Shown here: positions 49,867 to 60,600 of the stretch, one piece after another
Position numbering within the stretch: position 1 is the first letter of the stretch
Layout: every line of letters begins with the position of its first letter
From: SXTU01 sp964496695
GTDB lineage: Bacteria; Verrucomicrobiota; Verrucomicrobiia; Limisphaerales; SXTU01
Assembly (NCBI GenBank): GCA_964496695.1
Contig: CAZCBE010000005.1
Span: 62,001-126,000 of the forward strand
DNA length: 64,000 bases
Reading direction: 5' to 3'
Notes under the pieces: generated by a model
What the model saw: the letters and a program-made list of their open reading frames with translations, nothing else
Told to the model about the DNA's origin: nothing
The model's database searches: none
Program-made: the position numbers and the translations under genes

Positions 49867-50019
49867 TGTGCCCAAAAGGGTCAACCTAAGCCATGGGGCG
49901 CGGCCCTCTGGGCCGCAGCGGCTGGCAGCAGGGAATGACGTAGGAATGTCCGAAGCACTTTCAGCAAGGTGGCCGCTGCGGCCCGGAGGGCCGCGCTCCG
50001 GGCAAGGGGCGGATGCGCC
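49867..50019. mobile_element. Element of family A, copy 5 (inverted)
   Basis: Relative to copy 4 it is inverted and shares most of the core (GGGCCGCAGCGGC, GTGCTTCGGA, CCCTGCTGCCAGCC). It fills the 268-base gap between the last gene of the respiratory operon and moxR. Confidence 0.65.
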
Positions 50020-50070
50020 GTCAGCCTCCCGGTTGGCTGTTACCGATTCACCCTGCCCTGCCTTGACCGC

Positions 50071-50688
50071 TCAGGGAATCGGCTCGAGCGTCTCAACACG
50101 CCACTTCTGGCTGCCCATGGCGGTCGTGCCCTCGCGCACGGCCTTGACCTGCTGGGGAGTGACGTGGCTGGCGCCATTGCCCCAGTCCTTGTTGCCCCGG
50201 ATGTAGGTGAGGACGGCAGCGATGTCGTAGTCGTTATACACGTCCCGGAAGGCCAGCATCGCCGGGTTGTCATAGACGACGTCCTTGACCTTGATCGGTC
50301 CCTCGACGGCATTCAGAACGATACGGATCAGACGGTCCGGCTTCTCACGCACCACCCACTCGGAACCGGCCAGCGGCGGAAAGTTCAGGGGCACCGAACC
50401 AAGCCCAGTCGCCTGGTGGCAGCCAACACAACCGCCAGCGTAAACCGCAGCACCGCGCTTGTAGAGCACGACCTCGGGGGCTTCATTTACGCCCGGTGGA
50501 AGCGTCTTCATCCCCGCCTGAAACACATCCGCGCGGAAGGCACCGCCCGTGTTCTCGACGTGGAGGAAGCAGCCAAACAGCAGGACGATCAGCAGCACGA
50601 ACGGCCATGAACTGCCCTTGCCGTCGGCGGACACCGTCGGTTCGGACTCGACGCTCGGGGGCGCGGGCTTGTGCTTGTTCTTGCTCAT
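50071..50688 (-). CDS. Membrane-anchored monoheme cytochrome c
   Basis: A 205-residue cytochrome c with an N-terminal membrane anchor (WPFVLLIVLLFGCFLHV) and one heme site in GGCVGCHQATGLGS. The likely axial methionine is in NPAMLAFRDVYNDYDIAAVL, and a C-terminal segment TPQQVKAVREGTTAMG matches cytochrome subunits of oxidase operons. It overlaps the CcoO-like gene by four bases (ATGA). By position it stands where CcoP would be, but it is monoheme and shorter. It probably shuttles electrons on the periplasmic side. Confidence 0.78.
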   Translation of the reverse strand: MSKNKHKPAPPSVESEPTVSADGKGSSWPFVLLIVLLFGCFLHVENTGGAFRADVFQAGMKTLPPGVNEAPEVVLYKRGAAVYAGGCVGCHQATGLGSVPLNFPPLAGSEWVVREKPDRLIRIVLNAVEGPIKVKDVVYDNPAMLAFRDVYNDYDIAAVLTYIRGNKDWGNGASHVTPQQVKAVREGTTAMGSQKWRVETLEPIP

Positions 50689-51776
50689 GGCTTGGCGGGA
50701 GCAGCCGGACTGATCGGCGGCGTGGCGGCGGGTGCCTCCGGGAGGCTGACGTCATTCCGCTGGTTCAGCAGATAGGCGACGAGGGCACGCGCGTCGGGCT
50801 TGGGAAATACCGGGGCGTCCTTCCCGGGCAGGAGGAGCGGCTCGCCAGCGAAGCGGACTTCGGGCTTCTGCTTTTCAAAGAGGTAGCCAGCCGAGGGGCA
50901 GGTCGAGTCCTTGGCCACGAGGCGCGGATTGTAGAGGTGGACGAGCAGATGGTGCTCCAGTTCGGCAGCCGCATTCGTGGTCGCGGCCTTCCATGGCGCG
51001 GCGAATTTCTCCGGCGCACGGGTGCCGAGGCTGGCGAGATCCGGCCCGATGCGGACGTTGCCCAGCAGCACGGGCGAGTCGTTGATGAAATCGCGGGACA
51101 CGCTGCGGCGGGCACCCCAGCCGCGCTCGATGTCAGCTCCGAGGTTGTAGATGACCAGTTCGGCCTTCGCCCCGGCGTCGGTCAGGAGCTTCACCGTGCG
51201 TTCGGCCTCGTCGGGGCCGATCTTGACCGCAATCTCAGCCGGCAGCTTTCCCGCCAGTTCATTGACGGTCGGGCCGGAACCCGGGCGGACGATGCCAGCC
51301 TTGTCGTCGGCGTGCTTGAGGAGCGCGAGGTCCTTCGCAAACTGGACGACCTTGGGCGCGACGTTCGTGTCCCCGGCGAGCGCAGGCGGCAGCGTGACCG
51401 GAGCGATGGGCGAATTCGGGAGGGCCTTCGCGAGTGCGATGAGCAGGTCGAGGTTGACGATGTTCGTCTTGCCGCTGCCCGGCGGTTCCAGATTGAAGGT
51501 GCTGGCATTGGTGCCCACCTCGGTGAGGCGTGCGCCGAAGAGGAGTTCCGACTGGCGCAACTGCCGGGTGTGGCACTGATAGCAGCCGAGCGAGCGGTAA
51601 ACTTCCGCCCCCTGGGCCGCGAGGCCGGGCCGGGCCGCCGGAAAGACATCCGAACTGTTGGGCACCGGGGCCGGAGCCAGCGCCCCGAGCTGCAACTGCG
51701 GGGCCATGACCAGCGCCGCCCACGAGCAGGCGAGCGAGAACATAGCGCCCGCACCAATGATCGGTCCGTATTTCAT
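50685..51776 (-). CDS. CcoO-like monoheme cytochrome c subunit, modified
   Basis: A 363-residue protein resembling subunit II (CcoO) of cbb3 oxidases: an N-terminal anchor (GAGAMFSLACSWAALVMAPQ), then the heme motif RSLGCYQCHTRQLRQ (residues about 61-75) in the CcoO context. The CcoO-type C-terminal half reads RDFINDSPVLLGNVRIGPDL and LVHLYNPRLVAKDSTCPSAG. Between them is an extra stretch of roughly 130 residues (about 90-220). Where CcoO normally has an axial Met (SxMP), this protein has Cys293. It overlaps both neighbours by four bases. Confidence 0.78.
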   Translation of the reverse strand: MKYGPIIGAGAMFSLACSWAALVMAPQLQLGALAPAPVPNSSDVFPAARPGLAAQGAEVYRSLGCYQCHTRQLRQSELLFGARLTEVGTNASTFNLEPPGSGKTNIVNLDLLIALAKALPNSPIAPVTLPPALAGDTNVAPKVVQFAKDLALLKHADDKAGIVRPGSGPTVNELAGKLPAEIAVKIGPDEAERTVKLLTDAGAKAELVIYNLGADIERGWGARRSVSRDFINDSPVLLGNVRIGPDLASLGTRAPEKFAAPWKAATTNAAAELEHHLLVHLYNPRLVAKDSTCPSAGYLFEKQKPEVRFAGEPLLLPGKDAPVFPKPDARALVAYLLNQRNDVSLPEAPAATPPISPAAPAKP

Positions 51777-53191
51777 CGGGCACCTCCACAGCAGGCAGCG
51801 CAGGCACGGCGCAAGGCCAGGCCAAAGTTCGCCATAAAGGCCAAAGCCGCGAGTGCGAGCGCACCGTAGCCGACCGTGACCAGCTTCAGATGGCCGGCCA
51901 CCCCGACCACGCCGTCCTTAAGGAAATCTTTGGTGGCGCTGGCATTCACCGGCCCCTGCGCAAACAGGCCAGCCGCACTGAAACCAATGCCTACCGCCAG
52001 CACGCCCAGCAGCGCCGCCCAGAAGGTGAGGTCCGCCAGCCCTTCGGAGGGCAGTTCATCCTCCCCGGTGGTAAGCCGGGCGACGATGTAGTGCAGCGCG
52101 CCGAGCGCCGAAAGGCCGAACACGCCGAGCACCACGATGTCCGTGCGGGCGGAGGCGAAGAAGGTGAACTGTGTGGAGTGTCCGCTCAGGAACGCCGTGC
52201 GGAGCGTCACACCGAGCAGCAGCAACGCCGCCACCAGCAGGAAGCGGAAGGTGGCGTTCTCCTTCCACGACTCGGCAATCTTCCCCTCGGCGGTCTGCCA
52301 GAGGCTGACCAGCAGGACGAGGACCGGCACCGCGACCAGCAGATTGGCCGACCCGCTGACCGATGGAATCCACGCCGGCACCGCCGCGAGCTGCGAGAGG
52401 CCGCACCATCCGCCGATGAGCAGCAGCAGCCAGAAGCCGATGCGCGCGAGGCTCGGATTGGCGAGCGGACGACCGACGGTCTTGGGCACAAAGTAGAAAA
52501 GCACCGCGAGGGCCATCCCGGTCAGGACAATCTGAAGCAGGTTGTTCGCGAACCACCCGGCCACAATGGCCTGCACCACGCCGGGCACCTGCCAGCCCAG
52601 CAGCAGGCCCTGCGCCGTCGAGAGAATCCACGGGAACCACAGCAGCGCGGCGAGCACGAACCACAGCGAGACGTAGAGTTCGCGCTCGGTGCGTTGATGC
52701 AGCGTCACCAGCGCCCAGGCCCCGAAGCAGGCGTAGCTGGCGAAGAGCGGCAGCGCGGCATAGAGCGGGAATTCGAGCAGATCAAAGCCGGTCGCGTCTC
52801 CTGCCAGGATGCCAAGCACACCCACCGTCACGGCGATGTTCCAGAACTTGGCGGCGATGGTAAGTCCGATGGGGGCGACAAGTTCCACCCGGCCCAGACG
52901 TGCGATCAACCAGAGGGCCAGGGCGAAGGCGGTCTGCAACGCGAAGCCGTAGGTCAGCGCATTGACGGCGGCCGGACGGAGCCGCCCATAGGTCACCCAC
53001 GCGCAGCCTTCCATGAAGGTCGGGTGGTAGAGCTGGATGCTGGCGAGGAGCGCGACGACCGCGCCGAAAACCAGCCAGGCCGCACCGCTGAAAGCGAGGA
53101 ACAGGACCGGCAGCCGGCACGACGCCTCGACCGCCACTACGGAGGGCGCGGGGGCGCAGGCGGTCTGGCTGCTGGGTTGCGTGATGGTCAT
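51773..53191 (-). CDS. CcoN-like (cbb3 oxidase subunit I) protein lacking heme and copper ligands
   Basis: A 472-residue, about 12-helix membrane protein aligning with CcoN of cbb3 oxidases: GRLRPAAVNALTYGFA (69-84), FANNLLQIVLTGMALAVLFY then FVPK (214-237), GGWCGLSQLAAVPAW (260-274), SALGALHYIVARL (361-373). At each place where CcoN has a metal ligand, the residue differs: RLRPLH gives RLRPAA, GHN gives ANN, HH gives Ser266-Gln267, and GHVH gives ARTD (348-351). Only five histidines remain in the chain (56, 165, 338, 367, 434), none at these positions. It should therefore not reduce oxygen. It may be a structural membrane partner for the adjacent cytochromes or ACIII. Confidence 0.75.
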   Translation of the reverse strand: MTITQPSSQTACAPAPSVVAVEASCRLPVLFLAFSGAAWLVFGAVVALLASIQLYHPTFMEGCAWVTYGRLRPAAVNALTYGFALQTAFALALWLIARLGRVELVAPIGLTIAAKFWNIAVTVGVLGILAGDATGFDLLEFPLYAALPLFASYACFGAWALVTLHQRTERELYVSLWFVLAALLWFPWILSTAQGLLLGWQVPGVVQAIVAGWFANNLLQIVLTGMALAVLFYFVPKTVGRPLANPSLARIGFWLLLLIGGWCGLSQLAAVPAWIPSVSGSANLLVAVPVLVLLVSLWQTAEGKIAESWKENATFRFLLVAALLLLGVTLRTAFLSGHSTQFTFFASARTDIVVLGVFGLSALGALHYIVARLTTGEDELPSEGLADLTFWAALLGVLAVGIGFSAAGLFAQGPVNASATKDFLKDGVVGVAGHLKLVTVGYGALALAALAFMANFGLALRRACAACCGGAR

Positions 53192-53213
53192 TTAGGCGGT
53201 GGCGGCGGGGAGA

Positions 53214-53299
53214 TTGAGAGTAGGATTAGGAGTAAGATTAAGAAGGTAAGGTCGCATTGCTCACACTCTTACTCTTGCTCATAATCTTAATCCTAATCC
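53214..53299. repeat. Dyad of a reiterated word inside the respiratory operon, family K
   Basis: Left arm AGTAGGATTAGGAGTAAGAT then TAAGA; right arm is the inverse, ATAATCTTAATCCTAATCC preceded by TCTTACTCTTGCTC. It sits between the small gene at 53307 and the CcoN-like gene, dividing the operon into an act part and a cco-like part. Confidence 0.75.
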
Positions 53300-53306
53300 G
53301 TTTTTC

Positions 53307-53705
53307 TCACTCAAACGCGCTCGGCTTCTCCGGCGCCTTCGGCGGCGGAGCGGTGATCTTCTCGACGCGCGCCACAAAAGCGGTGCGGCCGGTGACTTCC
53401 TGATAGTCCTTCAAGGTCAGTTCCATCGCCGTGGTGACGGGGATGCGATAGACGCCCTTGGCCTTGTCGAGCACGGCGGTGCTGTTCATCTCCTGCGCCG
53501 TGGTCTGGCGGAGTTCCGCCTGCGCCTTGGCGCGCTCCTGGGCACGGGCCGTGCGGGCCGCTTTCGCCCCGGTCGCGGTGTAGTGCTTGAGCATGGCGTT
53601 CAGGCCGACGCCCAGCAGGATGACGACCAGCGCGCCGACGAAGTAGGCGGCCTTGGTGCGGCAGGCGGGACTGCAGCAGGACTCTTTGGATTCTTGGCAG
53701 CTCAT
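53307..53705 (-). CDS. Small membrane protein of the ACIII operon
   Basis: A 132-residue protein with a cysteine-rich N-terminus (MSCQESKESCCSPACRTKAA), one membrane helix (YFVGALVVILLGVGLNAML) and a charged region (ARAQERAKAQAELRQTTAQE). It ends with a conserved-looking NSTAVLDKAKGVYRIPVTTA then MELTLKDY motif of the type seen in small proteins of planctomycetal and verrucomicrobial respiratory operons. It begins 12 bases after actF. The four N-terminal cysteines could bind metal or form disulfides. No established name was recognised. Confidence 0.65.
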   Translation of the reverse strand: MSCQESKESCCSPACRTKAAYFVGALVVILLGVGLNAMLKHYTATGAKAARTARAQERAKAQAELRQTTAQEMNSTAVLDKAKGVYRIPVTTAMELTLKDYQEVTGRTAFVARVEKITAPPPKAPEKPSAFE

Positions 53706-53717
53706 CGTGGGTGCGGG

Positions 53718-55013
53718 TTAGTGGGCGGCCTTGCTGGAAGCGGGTTCGACATACACGCCCATGGACTCGGCCACGCGCGGATCGCGCTGCGGATAGGGCG
53801 GGTGGGCATTGAAGGCGCGGCTGAACATGAAGATCATCACCGCGAGGATGCCGCCCAGCGAGAGCACGTCGAAGATGCCGATATGCAGCCCGTCGGGATA
53901 CAGGGTCGGGCCGATGTTGAACTGAAGGTCCATGTAGTGGCAGAACCAGGCCCAGCCCGCCATGGTGCTCATGAACCCGAGGTTCAGCTTGCGGTGGATG
54001 GGCAGCAGGAGAATAAACGGCATCCAGAAATGGCCGAAGATGGTCAACTGACCGACCCACCACCAGCTTCCCTTTTCGCGCGCCACATACCAGAAGGTTT
54101 CCTCCGGCACGGCCGCGTTCCAGATCAGGAAATACTGGCTGAAGTGGACGTAGGCGTAGAAGACGGTGAACGCCAGGAACAGCTTGCCAGCGTCGTGGAA
54201 GGTCACTTCCCGCGCGACGTCCTTCAAGTCACCGCGGTTGCGGAAGTAGAGCAGCAGCCAGTAGGTGGTGATGACGGTCACCCACACGCTGCCGGCGAAG
54301 TAAATCACGCCATACATGGTGGAGAAGAACTGGTGGGACAGCGCCTTCATCCAGTAGATCGCCGCGCCGGTCAGGCTGAAGGCGAAGACGAAGATGCCGC
54401 CGGCCGCATACCGACGCATCGTGCGGGTGTGGCTGGCCGCGCCGTCCTTGTCCTGCGCGAGCGAAGCGCTGCGCAGCCCGTTGGCGATAAAATACCAGGC
54501 CACAAACAGCAGACCGGAAACGACGTAAAAGGCGGTCTTGGTAAAGAGCGGGAATTTCGCATGCAACGCATGGTCAGGATGCGCCTGCATTTCCGCGCTC
54601 ATCCACGGGAAGATCTCCGGCGCAAGCGCACCAATCGGAATCCAGAGGATGGCCATCGTGGGGCAGAGCAGGCACGCGATGTGTTCGAGGAACCGGCGGA
54701 TGGGCAGCATCCACTGCGCGTCGAAGAGGTGGTTCAGGATGACGAGGAACAGCGCGCCCAGGCAGAAGCTCAGGCAGAACATGTAAGCCGTGAGGTAGGC
54801 GTAGCCAAACTGCTTGACCATTGTGGGATGACCGGCGGGACCATGCGTGTGACCGTGGTGGTCATCCGCCTTGGCCTCAACCTTGGCTTCCGTCTTGGCG
54901 TGCTCGGCGGCGAAGGCGCCGTTGCCCAGCAGGGCGGCGGCGAACAGCGCGACCACGACGGCGGCGACGCTGCGGCGCAGGCCGGAGAAGAAATAAAGTG
55001 CGTGCGAGGTCAT
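53718..55013 (-). CDS. actF: Alternative Complex III subunit ActF
   Basis: A 431-residue NrfD-like integral membrane subunit, the smaller partner of ActC. After a signal-like first helix comes a histidine-rich stretch (HAKTEAKVEAKADDHHGHTH), then about ten helices with FGYAYLTAYMFCLSFCLGAL, HIACLLCPTMAILWIPIGAL and HFSQYFLIWNAAVPEETFWY, the typical ActF segments. It helps anchor the complex and may conduct protons. The ActE gene ends four bases upstream. Confidence 0.88.
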   Translation of the reverse strand: MTSHALYFFSGLRRSVAAVVVALFAAALLGNGAFAAEHAKTEAKVEAKADDHHGHTHGPAGHPTMVKQFGYAYLTAYMFCLSFCLGALFLVILNHLFDAQWMLPIRRFLEHIACLLCPTMAILWIPIGALAPEIFPWMSAEMQAHPDHALHAKFPLFTKTAFYVVSGLLFVAWYFIANGLRSASLAQDKDGAASHTRTMRRYAAGGIFVFAFSLTGAAIYWMKALSHQFFSTMYGVIYFAGSVWVTVITTYWLLLYFRNRGDLKDVAREVTFHDAGKLFLAFTVFYAYVHFSQYFLIWNAAVPEETFWYVAREKGSWWWVGQLTIFGHFWMPFILLLPIHRKLNLGFMSTMAGWAWFCHYMDLQFNIGPTLYPDGLHIGIFDVLSLGGILAVMIFMFSRAFNAHPPYPQRDPRVAESMGVYVEPASSKAAH

Positions 55014-55017
55014 GGCG

Positions 55018-55662
55018 TTACTTCAGCGTGGCGCGTTCGGCGGCGGGCACTTCCTCCAAGGTCGCATAGCGGGCGCGCTGGAGGGCGCGGACGTAGGCGA
55101 CGATGGCCCAGCGGTCGTTGATTTCGATGTTCGCGGCGTAGCCCTGCATGTTCGGGGCCTTGCCTTCGCTGATGATGCGGAACACCTGGCCATCGGGAAT
55201 GACGATGGCGTTCTTTTCAAGCAGGTTGGCCACCACCGGCATCGCACCGATCTTCTTGGTGATGCCGTTGCCGTCGCCGGTCGCGCCGTGGCACGGGAGG
55301 CAGGAGATGTTGTAGCGCTCACGGCCCCGCGCCAGCAGCGCGGCGTTCACCGGCACCGGGATGCTGGCGACGAAGTTGGTCGTGCCCACGATGACACCTG
55401 TGTTGACCACGTTGCCCTGCCAGGTGTCGTTGTTCACGAAGCCGATCTGCTGGGCGACCGTGCCCGCGACGTGCGGCTGGGAACTGCGGCCGTCCGGCAG
55501 GTAGCTGTTGGGCACCTGTGGGCGGAGCTTGGCCTGGCGCACCATGTCGTTGAAGATTTCCAAGGGCGGCTTGCGGAAGTCCGTGCCGCGCCGTCCGGCA
55601 ATGCCGAAAACGGTCAGCGACAGCAGCAGGAAGCCAAGCACGAAGGCGAAGAAGTAACGCAT
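55018..55662 (-). CDS. actE: Alternative Complex III subunit ActE (monoheme cytochrome c)
   Basis: A 214-residue membrane-anchored cytochrome c of ACIII. ATG 55662 gives MRYFFAFVLGFLLLSLTVFG as the anchor. The ActE-type conserved segment RRGTDFRKPPLEIFNDMVRQ follows, then one heme site YNISCLPCHGATGDGNG, with a likely axial Met in APNMQGYAANI. It would carry electrons from the pentaheme ActA towards a soluble or oxidase-bound acceptor. One base separates it from actD. Confidence 0.9.
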   Translation of the reverse strand: MRYFFAFVLGFLLLSLTVFGIAGRRGTDFRKPPLEIFNDMVRQAKLRPQVPNSYLPDGRSSQPHVAGTVAQQIGFVNNDTWQGNVVNTGVIVGTTNFVASIPVPVNAALLARGRERYNISCLPCHGATGDGNGITKKIGAMPVVANLLEKNAIVIPDGQVFRIISEGKAPNMQGYAANIEINDRWAIVAYVRALQRARYATLEEVPAAERATLK

Positions 55663-55663
55663 G

Positions 55664-56193
55664 TCAGTCCTCCACCATCTCAATGTGCTTGCTGCCGGCG
55701 GACGCGAGCAGCTTGCGGGTTTCCTGGTCGTTGAACTTCGGATCGGCCGTCTCAATGACGACGATGAACTTGTCGTGCGTCGCACCCGCGCAGAACTTGC
55801 GGTTCTTCAGGAGCGGATGGTGCAGGCGCGGGAGGCGGTTCAGCAGGAACATGCCAATCAGCGAGCCGAAGGAGGCGAGGAGAATCGTCAGCTCGTAGCT
55901 CACCGGGAAGCTGAAGAACGGGCTGAACATCGGTTTGCCACCGATGACGATCTTGTAGTCGTAGGCGTTCATCCACCAGATCATCACCATGCCGGTGGTG
56001 TAGCCGGTCGCGCCACCGACGAAGGTGAACCAGCCGACCTTGGAATTCGGAAGGCCCATCGCAGCGTCCATCCCATGCACGGGGAACGGCGTGTGGACAT
56101 CCCATTTGGAGTAGCCGGCGTCGCGCACCTTCTCCGCCGCGTGCATCGCGTCGGCAGGGGTGTCGAATACCGCCATGAGGCCGTAAGCGTTCA

Positions 56194-56194
<1 letters not shown>
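55664..56194 (-). CDS. actD: Alternative Complex III subunit ActD (DUF3341)
   Basis: A 176-residue DUF3341 subunit with a cytoplasmic N-domain (GLMAVFDTPADAMHAAEKVR; YSKWDVHTPFPVHGMDAAMG). Two membrane helices follow (KVGWFTFVGGATGYTTGMVM and SYELTILLASFGSLIGMFLL) with the conserved KPMFSPFFSFPVSYEL between them. The start overlaps the actC stop (TGATG). Its role in the complex is structural. Confidence 0.9.
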
Positions 56195-57629
<1,435 letters not shown>

Positions 57630-57630
<1 letters not shown>

Positions 57631-60600
57631 TAGTGCTTGGCCCCTTTCTTGGCACCTTCAGCTCCGGACTCCTGCATGAAGTGCGGGTCCGAGATGTCCC
57701 GGTATTCCTCGATGGTCCAGATCTTCGCGTCGGGCATGGCGGGGTTCAGGTTGCGGATGCGGGCGAGATAGGTCGTGCGCGGACGGTTGTCCAAGAAGCC
57801 GAGCACCGTGTAGTTGCGGTCCTGCGTCTTGAGCTTGGACACCGCGCTGTTCGGGTCGAGGGTGTTGCCGAAGGTGATGGCCTCCGCCGGGCAGGCCTGC
57901 TGGCAGGCGGTCTTGATCGCGCCGTCCTTCACGGTCACGTCGTTGCTGGCCCCGGCTTTGACCTTCTGGTTGATCTTCGCGCCTTCGATGCGCTGCTGGC
58001 AGAAGGTGCATTTCTCCATCACGCCGCGCATGCGGACGGTGACGTCGGGATTCCGGGCCATGGTGACGAGGTCAATCTCGTCGCCGGGGCGCTGACCAGC
58101 GGGGCCCTTGTAGAGACCGATGTCCAGCTTGAAGAAGCTGTCGGCCATCTTGCCGCCGCCGATCGGACGCTTGTTGTAATCGAAGAAGTTGAACCGGCGG
58201 ACCTTCCAGGCGCAGTTGTTCGCGCAATACCGCGTGCCGACGCAGCGGTTGTAGGCCATCACGTTCAGGCCTTCGTCGTCGTGGGCCGTGGCGTTGACCG
58301 GGCAGACGCTTTCGCACGGCGCGTTCTCGCAGTGCTGGCACATCATCGGCTGGGTCACGACCTGCGGGTCGTCAATCCACTTCTTGGTGGCCTGCAGTTC
58401 GTCGCGCTCGACGAGGTTGACCGTGTTCGGGTTGCCCTGGCCGCCGGTGGCGTTGCTGAGGAAGGCCTCGATGGTCCCGCCTTGCTTCTTCTTCTCGGGG
58501 TTGCCCGAGTAGTAGCGGTCAATGCGCATCCAGTGCATCTCGCGGCCCTTGGCCACCTGGTCTTTGCCGACGATGGGGATGTTGTTCTCGCTCTGGCAGG
58601 CGATGACGCACGCGGAGCAGCCGGTGCAGGCATTGAGATCCACGACCATGCCCCACTGATGCAGCTTGCTGCCCAGTTCGGGATGGGTCTTGTAGGGATG
58701 CTCGTAAATGTTCTTGATCGTCCCGTCCGGGTTCTTGATCAGGAAATCGGTGTGCCCGTCCAGATCCATGTTCTTCGCGAAGCCGGGCTGCTTGAGGAAC
58801 TGGTCCACGTTCGCCTCGCGCACGACCGGGCGGCCATGCAGCGTCCAGTGGTCCTGCGTGCAAATGAACGGGTGCGTGCGGCCGGTGGTCTTCACCGCCG
58901 CGCCGGTCACGAAGCCCACGCCCCCGAGGCGGAGCGGATAGGCGTTGAAGCCGACACTCTTGTCCTCGAAACTCGCCACACGGCCCCACTTGCGACCGTA
59001 GCCGAGCGCCATGCCGAGCGTGAAATCCGCCATGCCAGGCTGGACCCAGATGCCGCCCTCGACGGTGCGACCATTGGCCGACACGGAGATCACGTCGCCG
59101 TTCTTCAGGCCGAGCTGCGTCGCCGTCTCGCGGCTGATGAGCACGGCATTGTCCCAGACAATCTTGGTGATCGGATCGGGCAGTTCCTGCAGCCAGCCGT
59201 TGTTCGTGTAACGACCGTCATCCACGCTGTAGTCGCGGTGGAAAACGACTTCCAGCTTGTCCTTGGAAGGCGCCGGGGCGGCGGTTGCCGCCGCAACAGA
59301 ACCCGCTGCCGCCGTCCAGTTGAACGCAGCGGAAACCGCGACCGACTTCGTGCCGGCAAGCAGGCCGTCGTGCAGGAATTTCTTCCACTTCTCCTCGTCG
59401 AGCGCGCCGCCGCTAAGGGTGGCAAAGGTCTCGCGGGTCAAATCGTAGGCGCTGGCAGTCGGGTTGCCGAGCAGGAGCCCGAGCACTTCGCTCTCAGTCA
59501 GACCGGCAAACAGTGGCGCGATGAGCGGCTGGATGGCAACGACCGTGCCGTCACTGGTGCGGGCATCACCCCAGGACTCGAGGTAGTGCGCCGCCGGCAG
59601 TTGCCAGGTGGCGTCCTTGGCCGTCTCGTCCTCATGGTAGCCGAGGCGGATGATGGTCTTGGCGGACTTGGTGATCTGCGCCCAGGCCTCGGCGGCCGTA
59701 TAAGCCGGATTGGCCCCGAGAACAATCACCGTTTCCGCACCGATCACCGCATCCGCGTTGGAACCTGCGGCCGGAGCCGCATGCAGCTCGATGGTCTTGC
59801 CGAACGCACCCAGCGCTTCGTTCATCGCATGTGCGAGCACATGGACGGCGAGCGGCTGGCGCTGGCCGGCGACGACGAGAGCCGCGCCCTTGTGAGCCAC
59901 GAGATCTTTCGCGCACTCGGCAATCCAAGTGGCATCGACCTTGACACCCGCCGCAAGGGCGGCGGTGTTCAACGAGCCGGAGCTGCCGGAAACCTTCAGC
60001 ACTTCCGCCGCGAGCTGCGCTGCGACCGCTGCGATCTGGCTGGGAGCCACGCGGAGGCGATGATCGGCACTGCCGCCGGTGAGCGTCATCAACGACTCGA
60101 CCGCGTAGAGGCGGCTGATGAGTTCGAAACCCTTCTCCGTGTCCGGCTTGGAGATCTTGCGCCCCTTCGCGTAGTCACGCGTGTAGCGATACATCTCGTC
60201 CTCGCCACCGAGGAAATCGCAGTCGAGCGAGACGATGCGCTTGGCCTGGCCAAACTTGAAATAAGGCGTGACCGCCCGACCCGTCACGAGGCTGGCCGCC
60301 TGCGTGTGGATCGTGGCATCCAGCGCGTCATAGGTCGCCCAGACAGCGCTGGGGAGCTTGGCGGCAATTGCCGCGCGGAGGCGGGCGCGGGTCGGGGAGC
60401 TGTTGCTCTCCGCGAGGATCGCAAGGCCACGACCACCGCTGGCCGCCGCGCTCTTGGCGAGCTGCGAGAGGGCGTCCAAGGCGTCCACGCGCTTGGCGAT
60501 GCTGCCCTTGTTGCGGAAGTGCTGGGCGCGGTCCGGGTCGTAAAGGGCGAGCACGGACGCCTGGGCGAACTGGTCGGTGCCGGCCTGGTCGGGATGCAGC

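Noticed and set aside
50685..53191. Functional cbb3-type cytochrome c oxidase
   Set aside because: Order and similarity suggest it, but the subunit-I-like protein lacks all six canonical His ligands, so a catalytic oxidase cannot be supported.
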